Shown here piece after piece: positions 10,801 to 22,374 of a stretch of DNA of 64,000 nt (its first letter is position 1; each line of letters opens with the position of its first letter). The notes beneath the pieces were generated by a model, which was given only the letters and a program-made list of their open reading frames with translations, searched no databases and was not told the origin of the DNA. The stretch comes from Ichthyophis bannanicus. Its lineage: Eukaryota > Chordata > Amphibia > Gymnophiona > Ichthyophiidae. The DNA lies in the NCBI GenBank assembly GCA_033557465.1, contig CM066041.1, positions 153,115,532 through 153,179,531 of the forward strand. The letters are read 5' to 3'. The translations under genes and the position numbers were made by a program.

Positions 10801-12189
10801 TATGTTCACTTGATGTGCTTTCTGTATAGAGAATTTGATGTTATGAATTAAGACGTTTTATCCTGATGGCTGACCAGAACCCACTAATAAAACCCTACTG
10901 ATGGTTACTGAGATTGACTTAGTGTATGTGCATGCGTGGAGAGTTGCTGGATGTGTTGCATAGATTAGGCCACAGCACCTATGAAGTATTCAGACTCAGG
11001 TTGGTCCATACAAGTGGGAAAAGCATGCAGATCATGGCTAATGGAATTCTTTTCCAAGCCCTCTGTGTATTTGTGTATGGACAAACTTGTCTGTATCTGC
11101 ATTGTGTGTGCGTGCGCAGACACGCACGTGCATGTGTCTACTGTTTTTTTGTTTTTTGCATTTATGTGTCTGTGCATGTGGTGTGTGTGTATGTACATAT
11201 CTATATATGTGTTTTTATCTATATGTGTCCGTGATTGGGAGAGAAGATGAGAGGGGAGGGCTATTTGACAGGTTCAATTCGATAATTGTTATGTTACTTT
11301 GAATCAGTGTTTGAAGGCTATAGTTGCTATAGAAATGCATTATACAGCACAGAAACTTACCCCAGCTCACTCCTTCCTTCATGTGACTAGAGCAACATAG
11401 CAGTGCTTCACTCCCATAGCCTTCCCATTGACTGATTCCTACCACAGTCTCTGCTGCTATTTACATTGGAAGCAGAAAGGACAGGTTGACTCACACAGGG
11501 GGAGAGGATTAGCGAACTGCAGATAAGAGGTTTTAAACTCTGAAAAAAATGCACAGACACCTTCTCAGTAGAATTGAAAAAGCCAGGCAATTGTCAATTC
11601 TAAGTTCCTGAGTGCTAAGCACATCTGCAGAGTGAAGGAGTAGTCTAGGAGTAGTTAGAGCAACAGCCTTGTGCCCAAGATGATCAGGGTTTGCTACTCA
11701 CTGGCACCCCATATGACCATGGGCAAGTCACTTTACCCTCCATTGCCTTGGAAGAAAAGGCCTGGCAAGCTACTTCCAGTCATACCTTGCCGAGAAAACA
11801 CAGGAGCTGCTGGGTCACTAGGAGTCAGCATTGACTTGATGGCACTTAAAAAAAAAAAAAAGTCCATCTGGCAGCACCCCCACCCCCAATCTTGAGCCTA
11901 GGTATATTCCTAGCTTGCCAGCTCCTTTATCTATCCCTGTCCACGCCAAGAGATAGTAGCTGATACTACAGATAGCAAGAGAGCAGTAAAATTAAGTCAG
12001 TAGCTTTTGCAGTAGAAATAACAACAAAGAAAATGAAATATAGATGTCAATAACTTAAAATGTAGTACACCACTGCTTTAGCAATTATTTATAATCCCTG
12101 TGTTTGTGAGTGCTTTTGTAGTGTTCATGGATTTCATGTGTTTGTGTGTGTGTATATATCTCTATTGCGTGTTCTGTGTGTCTTTCCCA
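10801..12189. other. Spacer without recognisable gene; TG-rich patch
   Basis: This separates the two inverted minisatellite-bearing repeats. It holds a TG/CA-rich, Z-DNA-prone patch at about 11095-11225 and the SINE at 11642-11862. The open frames of 60-100 codons here follow that biased composition and show no conserved domain. Confidence 0.5.
11642..11862 (+). repeat. SINE-like element with A-rich 3' end
   Basis: A degraded tRNA-like head (GTAGTTAGAGCA as box A, CAGGGTTTGCTACTC as a weakened box B) leads into the CORE-like ATGGGCAAGTCACTTTACCC. It continues through a tail with GTCAGCATTGACTTGATGGC and ends in a run of 13 A. The tail differs from the L2-tailed SINEs in this window, so it probably depends on another LINE partner. 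Confidence 0.6.
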
Positions 12190-13373
12190 TCTGTGGTGGG
12201 GCAGCTGACGGTGGTGGGGCATTTAAAAGGGACATAGCCTTTGGAGTTGGTGATAGTTGTGGGGAGGTAGTTTTGGGATTGGGAATAGCTTGCAGGATGG
12301 TCGGGCAGTTACAATGGGATTTTTTGGGGGTGGAGCATTTGCATGGGGGTGTTTTTGAGAGTAGGACAGTTGTGTAGGATGGGGAAAATTGCAGGGTGTA
12401 GGACAGTTGTAAGAGGTAGTTTTGGGGGGTTGGTCAATTGCCAAGTGGTAGTTTTTGAAAGTGGAGGCAGTATGTGGGATGATGGAACTGATGCAGTAGC
12501 ATTTGTTGAGGTGGTCAACCAGTTGGAGGAGGCATTTTATGAAGGCAGGACATTTTGTAGATTGGTGGGGCAGTTTGGAGGGGTTTTTTTGGGGGGGGGG
12601 CCAATTGAGAGGAATTGTCTTCTTAGAGGTAAGGTCAGTGTATGGGTTGGTTGGTCAATGGTGAGGGGCTATTTTTGGGGATGGGGCTATTGTGGACAGT
12701 AGTGTTTGGAAATGGAGTAGTTTTAGATGATGGAGCAGATGCAGAGGGCAGCTGCTGAGGTGGTGTGACAGTTGTGGGAGGGTAGTTCTTGGGTGTGGGG
12801 CATTTAGTAACGTGGTGGGGCAATATTGGGGTGTTTTTTTTAGGAGTGGGGCAGTTTGATGGATGGTAGGGCAGTTGTGTTTAGGGGTGGGACAGTGTGT
12901 AGTTTGGTGGGGAAGTTGTGGTGTGGTGGTTTTTGGGGGTGGGCAGTTTGTGTGTGGGGGTAATTTTTGGGAGTGAGACAGTAGGCAGAATGGTGGATCA
13001 GTTGGAGGGGTATTTTTAGGGATGGGGCAGTTTGTGGGTTGGTAGGGAGGTTGTGAAGGGGTAGTTTTGGGGGGTGGGACAGTTTGCAAGGTAATTGGGC
13101 AGCTATGGGAGGTTATTTATTGGAGTAGGGTAGTTTGCAGGGTGATGAGACAGTTGAGGGTGTGTTGAGGGGTTGGGGATTTTGCAGGGTGGTGAGGTAA
13201 TTGCAGGCTGTTGCTTTTTGGGGTGGAAAGAGTTACTGGTGTGGTAGGGCAGTTGTGCATAGTGGTGAGGCAATTGTGAGGTTGGTGTTTCATGGTGGCA
13301 GCATTTGGTGGGTGGTTGGGTAGTTGCAAGGGGGTTTTTTTTGGAGATGTGGACAGTGTGTGTGGTTATGGGG
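12190..13373 (-). repeat. G/T-rich minisatellite repeat, copy 2 (main part)
   Basis: Irregular units such as GGGGTAGTTTTTGGG, GGGACAGTTTGCAGGG and GGTGAGGCAGTTG are the reverse complement of the array at 9860-10545. The copy is split by an L2 inserted at 13374 and resumes at 14507. Runs of G on this strand make G-quadruplex formation possible. Long frames on either strand are by-products of low complexity. Confidence 0.7.
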
Positions 13374-14506
13374 CAATTATTTATTTATTTATTTATTTAA
13401 CATCTTTTATATACCGCACTATTGTCACCAGCGCGGTTTACATGTAACAAACATATACATACAAAGAACTGTAATGCATTTTACAAGTAACAGGGATTTT
13501 GAACTTGGGAATAACAAGGTACAACTATATAAGGCTAGTTAACTATATACAGATTATTGAAATACATTAGTCAAATTTGGATATCAGTTGGGGAAATGTC
13601 TTGGTCAGAAAAGTGTCTGTGATATTTTCATGTGCGAAGGTTAGATTGGGAAATAGCTTAGGAAGAGGTGGTGTTTGAGACTCTTTCTGAATTGTGTTAA
13701 GCTGGTTATAACTCTCAGTTCTAGTGGGAGGGCATTCCAGGTTTTTGGGGCGTGGATACTGAAGGCTCTTTTGGTTGTTTCCTTAGTGTATCTGACTGTT
13801 TGTTTCGGGATTACTAATGTATTCATTGCAATTGATCTTCTGGATCTATTAGGGGTCTGTGAGTGTACAAGGTTGGCAATGGTTGATGGTGCTTGGTTGT
13901 TTATGGCTTTGAATGTAGTGATCAGTATCTTGTAGTGGATTCTTGCGTTGGTTGGTAGCCAGTGGAGTCGTTTTAGAACTGGGGTTATGTGATCTGTCTT
14001 TGATATTCCTTCAAGTACTCTGGCAGCAGTGTTCATCGCTAATTGGAGAGGATTTAATGTTGCTTGAGGGAGTCCGTATAGAATTGCATTTGCAAAGTCG
14101 ATGTGAGGCATTATCAGGGCTTGGTAGACAGTTCTGAAATCTGAGGGTTCCAGTAGAGGTCGCAGGTGGCGTAATGTGCGTATCTTGTGGTAAATTAGTT
14201 TTGTTATGTTTTTTATGTGGGCTTTCATATTGAGGTGCTGGTCAAGGGTTATACCTAGGTAGCGTAGTGTAGGCTTTACTGTTAATTCCTTGTCCTTTAT
14301 CTTCACGGAGGTAGGAGGTGTGAAGTTTTGGTTTCTTGTTACAAACATCACATCAGTCTTGCTGTGGTTGATTCTTAGATTTTGGGAGATGAGCCAATCT
14401 TCTACTGCTTCGAGGCATGTTATCAATGATGTATAATCAGGGTGATTGATGGAGAATGGCATGAATAGTAGAATGTCATCTGCATATGCTAAACAGGTGA
14501 CATTAA
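13374..14506 (-). pseudogene. 5'-truncated L2 LINE inside copy 2
   Basis: The - strand retains the RT catalytic YADDILLF just upstream of a 273-codon open frame (13641-14462). That frame contains NLRINHSKTDVMF, RYLGITLDQHLN and ITPVLKRLHWLPTNARI, typical of the L2 clade C-terminal half. The 3' end has the GCGGTATATAAA tail followed by (AAAT)n at 13374-13400. The copy starts abruptly upstream of YADD, as expected for 5' truncation in target-primed reverse transcription. A GTGTGTG...TATGGGG word on both sides is a possible target duplication. The long open frame suggests a younger copy than that at 2 kb. Confidence 0.85.
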
Positions 14507-14725
14507 ATTGTGTGTGTATGGGGGGGGGGAAGGGGGATATTTTGTTGGGGCAGTTTGGGGGATTGGAAAAATAAGAGAGCAGGGAGAGGGAGTTTGAAAG
14601 GAGTAATTCCCTAACTGCTATATTTCACTGTATGTAAGTTTTTATGCTACAGAAACTGGAACTCTTTCTCCCATACAAATACATTGGGCTAGTTTTTTGG
14701 GGAGCTTAGTTCTCTGGAATTCCCC
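14507..14725 (-). repeat. Remainder of minisatellite repeat copy 2
   Basis: After the L2, G-rich sequence resumes. The segment around 14590-14720 (AAACTGGAACTC, ATTTCACTGTATGTAAGTTTTTA) is the reverse complement of 9750-9860, the flank of the minisatellite in copy 1. This shows that copy 2 is one element interrupted by the L2. Confidence 0.65.
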
Positions 14726-15689
14726 CATCTGATATGGCATATTTTAGAATCTGATGTACCTTTCTCCATGTTTTGCCTCCATGGCCGCTTTTACCAATGG
14801 GCAAACAGGGCAGTTGCCTTGGGTTCAGAATGGCAGGGGCTGCATTGAATAAACACACGGTGCTTTTTCCAGATAACTCTACCAGCCAGAGTCTGATTCT
14901 CAAGACAAGAGAGAAAAAATCTAATTAACAGTGACACAAACTACCTTCAGTGTCAGATAATTAGTGAAGGAAAACAAAACCTTGTACACAGGGGTGGAGG
15001 GGACAAGAGTTGGTAAGGGGTCAGTTTAGCTCTTCTTTGATCTGCTCTGCTCACTCTAGCCCAGTGCTTTTTAAACTTTTATCCCATATGACCCCATTTC
15101 AACAACTGGAAATTCATGTGATCCTGGATGATGATGAAATCAAACTGGCAGATCTCCAGCCCCTTCTTCTCCCTCAACATGGGTTTCCAGCCTAACAGGA
15201 AGCTTACCCAGGAGGGGCTTATGAATATTCACTGGCTCACAGGCAGGGGTGGCCCAAGGGGGGTGCGGGACCATGTGCGGAAACTCATTGCAGGGCCTCA
15301 TTTGCATAAATATTTGAATAATGTTAACATGCGCTAACTTTTAGTAAACATGCCTCTTAAGGAGTGTCTGGATAAAGAAAGACTACCAGCTTTCTATATT
15401 ACTAAACTCCAGTGCCAACCGCTAGGCATATTAGGAAGTACTACAAACACTGCCCATTTACAACCCATAGCAAACCCGCCATATCATAACAGCACTACCA
15501 GGACTCAGAAAGCACCAAACCCTATCTATCAAAAGGCAACACTGCAAATATTAAACCGATACATCTCCTACTGGGGAAAGAGAACAAGTGGCACTGTCAA
15601 ATAGAAACTACGTGAACAGAATACCTCAGCTCAGTTACACATGCAAACATAGACCGTCACCAAACAAAGAACAAGGGATCACAATTTAG

Positions 15690-15870
15690 AAATGTTGTTG
15701 TTAAGTGCCGTCAAGACGGTGTTGACTTATGATGACCCACTGGATAGTAGTCCTAAACTGTGTTCGGTCTTCAGTCAGGCAGCTCATTGTTCACAGACTG
15801 GCACCCATAGCTAATGTTATTGTATCAATCCATCTCTTTGCTGGCCTTCCTCTTTTGCGTTGACCTAATA
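15690..15870 (+). repeat. Fragment of a widespread vertebrate-type repeat
   Basis: The words TTGTTAAGTGCCGTCAAG, GGTGTTGACTTATG and TGTATCAATCCATCTCTTTG, ending in a CTTCCTCTTTTGCG stretch, follow a pattern I recall from old retroelement tails of several vertebrates. I cannot name the family with certainty (RTE/BovB-related is a guess). It lies inside the 2.2-kb hAT-type element. Confidence 0.4.
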
Positions 15871-16439
15871 GGAAGACAATAATTAAACTGGGAACCCCAA
15901 AAGCCAAACTTGGAATGTACAACAACACTGGAGAAATAAAATTATAAATTAATTTCCTCTTCTACTAAACAAAACGCAAAGACATTAGCGATGCACATTT
16001 CCCAGAGTTGACATATTCCAGTTAATAAATTCAAAATAAAAAAGTATTTTTCTATCTTTTGTTGTTTGGGCATTTTATTTTTCAGTCACAATTGCTTCAG
16101 TCGCTTTCTTTTGGTTTCTTCGTGTCTTTGGCTAACTCTCCATTGTCTGCTGTCCATTTGTCGTTTCTTCTCTGTTCTAGTTGTTTTCCATTCTCTCTCT
16201 CTACATCTGCTTTAACATACTGATCTTTCCCCTTTTGCTCTTTCCTCCATTTCTTTCTTTATTCCTTTACAATCCACTCAAATTTCACCCTTCCATCCTC
16301 ACTCCCGACTTACTCCCCCAATACCCAGCCAATCGTAGATATTTCTTTCCTCCCACACAAAATATCTTTTCTCCATCCTCCAGCCCCAGCCCCTTCTAGT
16401 CCTCCCCAACATCAGTTCTCTTCTAGTTCCAGCCCCACC

Positions 16440-16790
16440 CAGCATCTGTTCCCTTCAAGTCCCATTTTCCCATCCCCCCGCATCAGCCCATTTCCAGTCC
16501 AAACCCCCCAATCAGTCCATTTCCAGTCCTAGCCCCCCATCAGACCATTTCCAATCCTAGCCCCCCATCAGCCATTTCCAGTCCTATTCTAGCCCCCCAT
16601 CAGCCTATTTCCAGTCCAAGCCCTCAATCAGTCCATTTCCAGCCCTAGTCCCCCATCAGCCCATTTCCAGTCCTATCCTAGCCCCCTATCAGTCCATTTC
16701 AAGTCCTAGCCTTCCATCAGCCCATTTCCAGTCCAAGCCCCCCCCCATCAGCTCATTTCCAGTCCTATCCTAGCCCCCCCCCCCAAGAGC
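16440..16790 (+). repeat. Pyrimidine-rich minisatellite, ~27-30-bp unit
   Basis: Units containing ATCAGCCCATTTCCAGTCC followed by a C-rich run recur every 27-30 bp with small variations. It has the same position in the element and the same base bias as the minisatellite at 5.8-6.4 kb, so array formation may be a property of this transposon family. No coding role. Confidence 0.75.
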
Positions 16791-17634
16791 CCTGCGCCTG
16801 TCTGACCGACTTCAGAGGGAGCCAGGGAGGCCCTAAGCCCCGGCTCATTCACTCCAGCAGTTGTATTTTCGTGAAGCCCCTGGTGCCGGAGGTTAAAGGG
16901 CATTTCCTGTTTCCCAGCACTCAGCACACTTCATGAGAACATAGTTGCCAGAGTGAAATAACACTACGCTCTTCACTCCGGCAGCTGTGCAGAGGTGAGC
17001 TGGGGCCTCGGGCCTCCCCGGCTCCTTCTGAAGCTGGCCCTGCAAACCGACCATGGGCGGAATGAAGTTGGTGCAGGGCCCCCTGAAGCGTGGGGCCTTA
17101 TGCGAACAACATTCTCGCACAGTGGACGGGCCAGCCCTGCTCACCGGCTACATGCAGACTGGTGATTTGGCACAGGCCACAGTGAAAGTCCAGAAAGATG
17201 GGGAAATGGCCATGTTTCTGTGACCCCATCCAGTGATAATGTGACGCCATGTGGGGTCCTGACCTCAAGTTTGGGAACCACTGCTCTATCCTAGCCCCTA
17301 TCCAGTCTTGTTCCCTACAGATGCCTGAGAGAGGAGGGACTGGAGCAGAAGCAGAGGGTTGTTCTCTGCTGTCTGAGATTTAAAAAAAAATCGAATTCTG
17401 CCCTTACTTTAGTAACAGTAGCACAAACGATGTTCATTATCAGCAGGACCCGTGCTACCTGTTTTGCTGCCCTGTGCGAATGAATACTGTGCTGCCTCCT
17501 TACCCTTGCCTACCCTGCCCTACAGATTCCAGTGGATCTCTTCACAAGCCTCTCTCCTGTAGCTACTTAATATGGGCATCTGAATACAGTTTATACATGA
17601 AGTAGAATTAGAATATGGTTACCAGATTTCTATA

Positions 17635-17834
17635 TAGGGTTGCCAACTGGCTTCAGATGCGCCCGACAGGCTTGATCCAGTGTTGGGTGTACCGCATTGC
17701 ATGCAGGGACATGTAGTCTTTTTTCTTATGGAGTGCAATGGAAAACTCAGAACTACATGTCCCTGCATGCAGTAGGGTAAACCTAGGACTGGATCAAATG
17801 TGTTGGGCACATCTGAAGCCTGTTGGCAACCCTA
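17635..17834. repeat. Palindromic hAT MITE, 200 bp
   Basis: It starts TAGGGTTGCCAACTGGCTTC and ends with the inverse, GCCTGTTGGCAACCCTA. The inverted ends extend about 40 bp through the CAGATG...GCCC words. The flanking octamers TTTCTATA and TTTCTACA (7 of 8 identical) fit an 8-bp target duplication. It shares termini with the 1.6-kb element at 5055-6653. Confidence 0.8.
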
Positions 17835-18049
17835 TTTCTACATGACTTCTCTCAAATGCCAATCACCAGGTGCCATTAGGAAGCACTAAAAATCCCTGCA
17901 AAAAGAACACTTAGGAGCCTTTAACAAACTTGCCATACCATAATAACACTGCCAAATGGAGGAAAGGGAAATACAGCATTGTGTCTCACTGCAAGAGTAC
18001 ACTTTTCAACTTGTTTTGCTTTCACTAAAGGGAAAAAGGGGACCGTTGT

Positions 18050-18118
18050 AGTGGTTGATATGGAAGGGCAGACTAGATAGGCCATGTGGTCTTTTTCTGC
18101 CATCATGTTTCTATATTT
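18050..18118 (+). repeat. CR1-like 3' end scrap
   Basis: GGCAGACTAGATAGGCCATGTGGTCTTTT followed by CTGCCATCATGTTTCTAT is the terminal segment of a CR1-type 3' untranslated region. Only the last ~70 bp are present, a typical extreme 5' truncation. The rest of 17843-18172 holds no gene I can see. Confidence 0.6.
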
Positions 18119-18172
18119 ATTCAACTAAAAATTAATTGTGCACTACTCCTTTAAGCCCCAGTAAATTGTAAA

Positions 18173-18292
18173 GGTTGCTAGGTAACGAGGAAAGAGTGGA
18201 ACCTGCCCCTCCCTATATATCCAGGCTGCCTGGCTGCATTTACTCAACACCTTCAGGGCCTGAAAAAGCTCCGGCTAAGAAGCTGTGTGAGT
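18173..18292 (+). promoter_or_regulatory. Promoter-like patch: X-box, TATA, splice donor
   Basis: GTTGCTAGGTAAC near 18175-18187 resembles the palindromic RFX X-box (one half is perfect, the other has C to T). A TATATAT run follows at 18214-18220, and a GTGAGT splice donor with good consensus at 18287. Spacing would allow a ~45-base noncoding first exon. No coding follows. It could belong to a solo LTR or be an orphan promoter. Its use by the + strand phosphatase gene 23 kb away is only a guess. Confidence 0.25.
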
Positions 18293-18654
18293 CTCATTGT
18301 CTTCTCTTTGGTGTTTGTGAAGTTACCCTGCTTGCTGAGTCCTGATTCCCTGCTCACATGAGCTCTTCTGGCCATAGTACCTGAAGTTCTAGATTTCATA
18401 GATCTCCAGTTTCTTTCTACAGTTCTCTAATATCCGGATGTATATTGTCTGGGTCCAACATAGTAACAATGATAATGTTAGCAAGACTTAAATGGCCCAT
18501 GCAACATGCTCATGCATTCTTTTAAGTTTATAACTGCTCCTTTGTGCAGGTACCCCCCCCCCCCAGCTTTTTTTACCCTCCCCCCCAGCTTTGCTAATAT
18601 GTGTAAAGCCATTCACTGCTGCTTTAAACTAACGTACTCAATGTCTATTTTTCA

Positions 18655-18830
18655 TCCTCTTGCATCTAGGGATCCAGTGTGTAAATCCCATTTCCCTTTG
18701 GAAACGAAAAAAAAAAAAAAATGATGGCATTCTAACACCTTCTCTGTAAGGATATTCTAGGCATTCACTACCCTTTCTGTGACAAAATATTTACTGAAGT
18801 TGCTCTTGACTCTACCTCCTTGCCATTTGT
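18655..18830 (-). pseudogene. CR1 ORF2 C-terminal scrap
   Basis: The + strand text (GGATATTCTAGGCATTCACTACC, GTGACAAAATATTTACTGAAG) is the complement of the CR1 C-terminal region seen at 7.8 kb and 19.8 kb. It lacks an open frame and is a short relic. A 14-base A run precedes it at 18707-18720. Confidence 0.55.
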
Positions 18831-19022
18831 TTTGTTTGCTTGTATTAGCTTTATTGTTCAGTGATGTTTGTTTGTTTATTTGTGAATGCTGATCCCTCTT
18901 CCTTTCTTCCTGTGTGCTTCTGTGTATTAGACGGTGCCCTGTATTCTGATCTGTATATTCCTATCACCAGGTTAAGGTTGGCATCTTGCCAACTAAACTA
19001 TTAAAACATCCTGAGAAATCAT

Positions 19023-19450
19023 AAGGGGACTCATTGGAGCCTATTTTCAATAGGGCTTCTGGGGCACAAATTGAAAAATGTAAAATGAGACGTTTTAATT
19101 TCTGCTGATATTTAATGGCATTTGCTTAGCACCGCTGAATACAGGCACCTGGGTGTCCACAAAAGTTGGCCTCTAGTTTAAACATCTGGGCACCGAAAAC
19201 AGGCGCCTATATGTTTAGACTATGCATTTGACTAGGCACTCCAGGTTAGATCTGGTTTTGCGATGCCTAAATCAAACACATAGTCTAAATATCTATGTGT
19301 CGAAAATCGGCACCTAGTATACTGTTGAGTCAGAGCAGGCTATCTTAACAGACTATACATATAATGCTGATGAAAATCACAAATAGAATATTCCTAGATG
19401 TCTGGCACAGCACCAAACGTCCAGGTGCTTTTTAAAAATTGACCCCATTG
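19023..19450. repeat. Possible MITE with GGGG-type ends
   Basis: TAAGGGGACTC near 19021 and TTGACCCCATTG near 19444 are weakly inverted. The interior is rich in GGCACC/GGTGCC words and has no coding frame. The ends and target duplication are not clear, so the assignment is tentative. Confidence 0.3.
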
Positions 19451-19659
19451 TGTCTTGCTTCTCTATAGTGGGTTTAAGTGGGAAGACTGTCTTATGGGTG
19501 GGAGGGGCTTAAACGGGGGGAGGGGAGTGTTAGGTTAGTGAGCTAGTGAATGGGTCCAGGCTCTCAGGTGCAGGAATGTTGGATCCACTACCCCTAGGCT
19601 TAAGACATTAGAACTCTAGATAATTTTTGAATACACCTTAGCAGGGTAATTTTATAAAC

Positions 19660-20100
19660 CTTAAAATATAGAAAATGACAGCAGATAAAGACCATATGGC
19701 CTATTTAGCCTGTCTTGCTATAAGAACTAATATGATCTACATCCCTTCCTTTCCTATGCTTTCTCAAATTCAGATACAGATCTCATTTCCACTACTTCTA
19801 CTGGGAGGCTCTTTCAAGTATCCACCACCTTTTCCATAAAGAAATATATACTTCAGATTATTCCTGAATCTATGCCCTTTCAGCTTTATCTTGTGACTCC
19901 TGATTCCAAAGCGTCCTTTCAATTGAAGGAGGCCCATCTCCTGTGTCTATACCACAGAGATGTTTAAATGCCTCTATCATTTCTCTCCTCTATTGCTTTT
20001 CCTCCAAAATATGTCCATTTTACCAGCCACCCTCTGGATTGACTCCATCCTGTTTATATCCTTTTGAAGGCGCAGTCTTCAGAATTGTATGAGGTCTCAT
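19660..20100 (-). pseudogene. CR1 LINE 3' end fragment
   Basis: The - strand contains the CR1 ORF2 C-terminal coding region in broken frames and the 3' tip (ATGGCCTATTTAGCCTGTC on +). The 3' terminus is at about 19660 and the copy is 5' truncated at about 20100, where a hAT MITE abuts it. It is inactive. Confidence 0.7.
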
Positions 20101-20105
20101 GAGAA

Positions 20106-20297
20106 CAGTGGTCCTCAACCGAATCCTCAGAGCACGCCCATCCAGTCAGGTTTTTAGAATATCTACATGCATGAGGCAGATTAGCATATCAAGGAGGCAG
20201 TGCATGCAAATGTATTTCATACATGAATATTCATTGTTTTCATTCCTGAAAACTCAACTGAATGGGTATGCACCAAAGACTGGGATGAGAACCACTG
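20106..20297. repeat. hAT-like MITE, 192 bp
   Basis: It begins CAGTGGTCCTCAACC and ends GATGAGAACCACTG, inverted termini typical of hAT MITEs. The interior is AT-rich with ATGCATG and GCATGCAAAT words and is non-coding. The flanking octamers do not match, so the target duplication has decayed or one end is misplaced. Confidence 0.6.
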
Positions 20298-21129
20298 CTC
20301 TAGATACTTATACAAAGACATTATGACCTTCCTTTTCCTACTTCCACATTCTCATCCATGAGGATCAACAGTGCTTCCCTGTTGCTGGCTCGCACCTTTG
20401 GTTTACCACTCTACCCTTCTCCACTAAGCTTCTCCACTGCTCTGAGGATATTCACCAGGGTTATGGTGGTGGCGCAGAGGGATTGGGATGTATCCCTGCT
20501 TGGGCAACTGGCTTATTCAGGCTAGGTCACATATGGAACCCTTCGCATGTTGGCCCGAGTTGTGAAATTTCTGGAGAATCTGGGCTGGGTGATAAACTAT
20601 GATGAGAGCTTGCTGGAGTCTACTCAGTTGTTAGAGTACCTCGGAGCGCGGTTCATCACTGGCTCAGGAAAGCTTTTCCTGTCCAAAAAGAGGCCAAAGA
20701 AGCTGCATTCTCAGCTGAGGGCATTTTGGAGGCAGCAGCTTCCCAAGGCCTTTGACTATCTCCAACTCCTAGGATCGATGATGGCAATGATTGAGATGGT
20801 CCCCTGGGCATGATTACACCTGCATTCACTGCAAAGTTCCTTGCTGTCCCGTTGGTCTCCTTCACAGAACTTCAGCATTAGGGCTCCTTTTTCCCTCATT
20901 GGTGGTGGCCAGCCTGAAATAGTGCAGAAAAGCCTTCCCCCTGAACTTTACCCAGTATCTTCTGCTGACAACGGCTGCTAGTCTGTTCAGATTCGGAGCT
21001 CATTGCTGAGAGCAGACTGCGCAGTGTCACAAGACCAAGCTAGATGTGGCATGGCCCATCGATCAGTTGGTGGTGAGGGCCATTCCATTAACTCTCCCGC
21101 ATCTCTGAAATATAGTCCTATGGAAGCTG

Positions 21130-21505
21130 GGGAGCGTTTCTGTGCAGGGCTCAGTCGGTGACGTCACCCATATGTGAGAACTTCGTTCCTGTTTGTCCAC
21201 GGAGAAAATATTTTTTCACTCAACACATAATCAAACTCTGGAATTAGTTACCAGAGGATGTAGTAAAAGCTGTTAGTGTAGCCTGATTTAAAAGAGGTTT
21301 GGGCAAGTTCCTAGAGGAAAAGTCCATAAAATACTATTAAAGAGGACTGGAGAAATCCACTGTTTATCCACTGGACAAGCAACATGGAATCTGGATACCT
21401 TTTGGAACCTGACAGGTACTTGTGACCTGGATTGGCCACTGTTGGAAACAGGATACTGGGCTTGATGGACCCTTGGTCTGACCCAGTATGGCATATCTTA
21501 TATTC
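21130..21505 (+). repeat. DIRS terminus fused to CR1 3' end, inserted in DIRS
   Basis: 21130-21205 (GGCTCAGTCGGTGACGTCAC, CATATGTGAGAAC) is the right terminal repeat of the DIRS family seen at 35.9-40.9 and 55.9-61.7 kb. It is joined to a CR1 3' end at 21206-21505. That CR1 reads ATATTTTTTCACTCAACAC, then GATGGACCCTTGGTCTGACC, and ends CATATCTTATATTCTTATG. Host DIRS RNase H coding resumes directly afterwards. It is either a composite inserted at once or two successive events. Confidence 0.7.
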
Positions 21506-22374
21506 TTATGTCAACCAGCAAGGAAGCATGAAGAGTTCTAGGGTCTCACCGAAAATGACTCTCCTGATCCCTTGGGTGGCCCTCTCAACACAGCATTTTG
21601 AGTGGAGAACATGGAAACAGACTATCTCCTTTGTCACTCCTCCAATCCCGGGGAGTGGGAATTGCGCAGATTGGCATTCCAGAGGATCCTGGACAAGTGG
21701 GGTTGCCCCAAGATGGATTTGATGGTGACCTGGGCAAATCCTGAGGTGCACAGGTCATTAGCTGCCACAAAGAGGTGGGCTCTGAGGGCATGGTTGCCCT
21801 AGTTCAACCTTGGCCTAGGCATGTTCTACTGTACGTGTTTCTTCTGTGGCCTCTTGGCGGCGAGTATACTTCATCCGGTGGTGCGCCATCTGGGTCCAGT
21901 GGTGCTGGTGGCACCAGCCTGGCTGAGGAGGCTGTGGTATGTGGATCTGCTTGCCTCCGGCAGGGTGCCCACCTGCACCTGATGTTGGCACAGGGGCTCT
22001 TGTGGTAGGGGCCGGTCCTGCTGGATGATCTGGTATTTCAGAAGGAGTTAGTGACCTTCAGATGTCTAAGAAAGTCGTATAGACTTTTTTCTTGTTTGAA
22101 GGCCCACATAAGGGTGAAGCAGCCATGACGTTTTCTCAGGCGACTGAATATAGGAGTCGATAACCATGGCCTAACTGTTGCAGGACGAAACGGTCCTGTA
22201 GGGTTTGCGTGCACATTCCACATGGGCTGAGGCTTCCTCTGGGCAGAGTGAAACATGACCACTCCCTTAGACATTTGTCGTGTGGCAGCAGGGTCATTGC
22301 TTTCCACTTTTATCAAGCATTACTGCTTGGATGTCCATGCTCAGGCAGGCATGGCCTTCTTCCTGCCCAGTGGA

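Larger units (their letters stand above)
15062..17283. mobile_element. Non-autonomous hAT-type DNA transposon, 2.2 kb
   Basis: It starts CAGTGCTTTTTAAACTT and ends AAGTTTGGGAACCACTG, an inverted pair matching at most positions. The flanking octamers CTCTAGCC (15054-15061) and CTCTATCC (17284-17291) match at 7 of 8 positions, an 8-bp hAT-type target duplication. The interior has no transposase. It contains a foreign repeat at 15690-15870, AT-rich sequence resembling 5.5-5.7 kb, and a pyrimidine-rich minisatellite. The element is probably mobilised in trans. Confidence 0.75.

Noticed and set aside
12343..13089. Frames of 119-144 codons on both strands of the G/T-rich minisatellite
   Set aside because: Low-complexity tandem sequence. 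The composition, not selection, keeps frames open.
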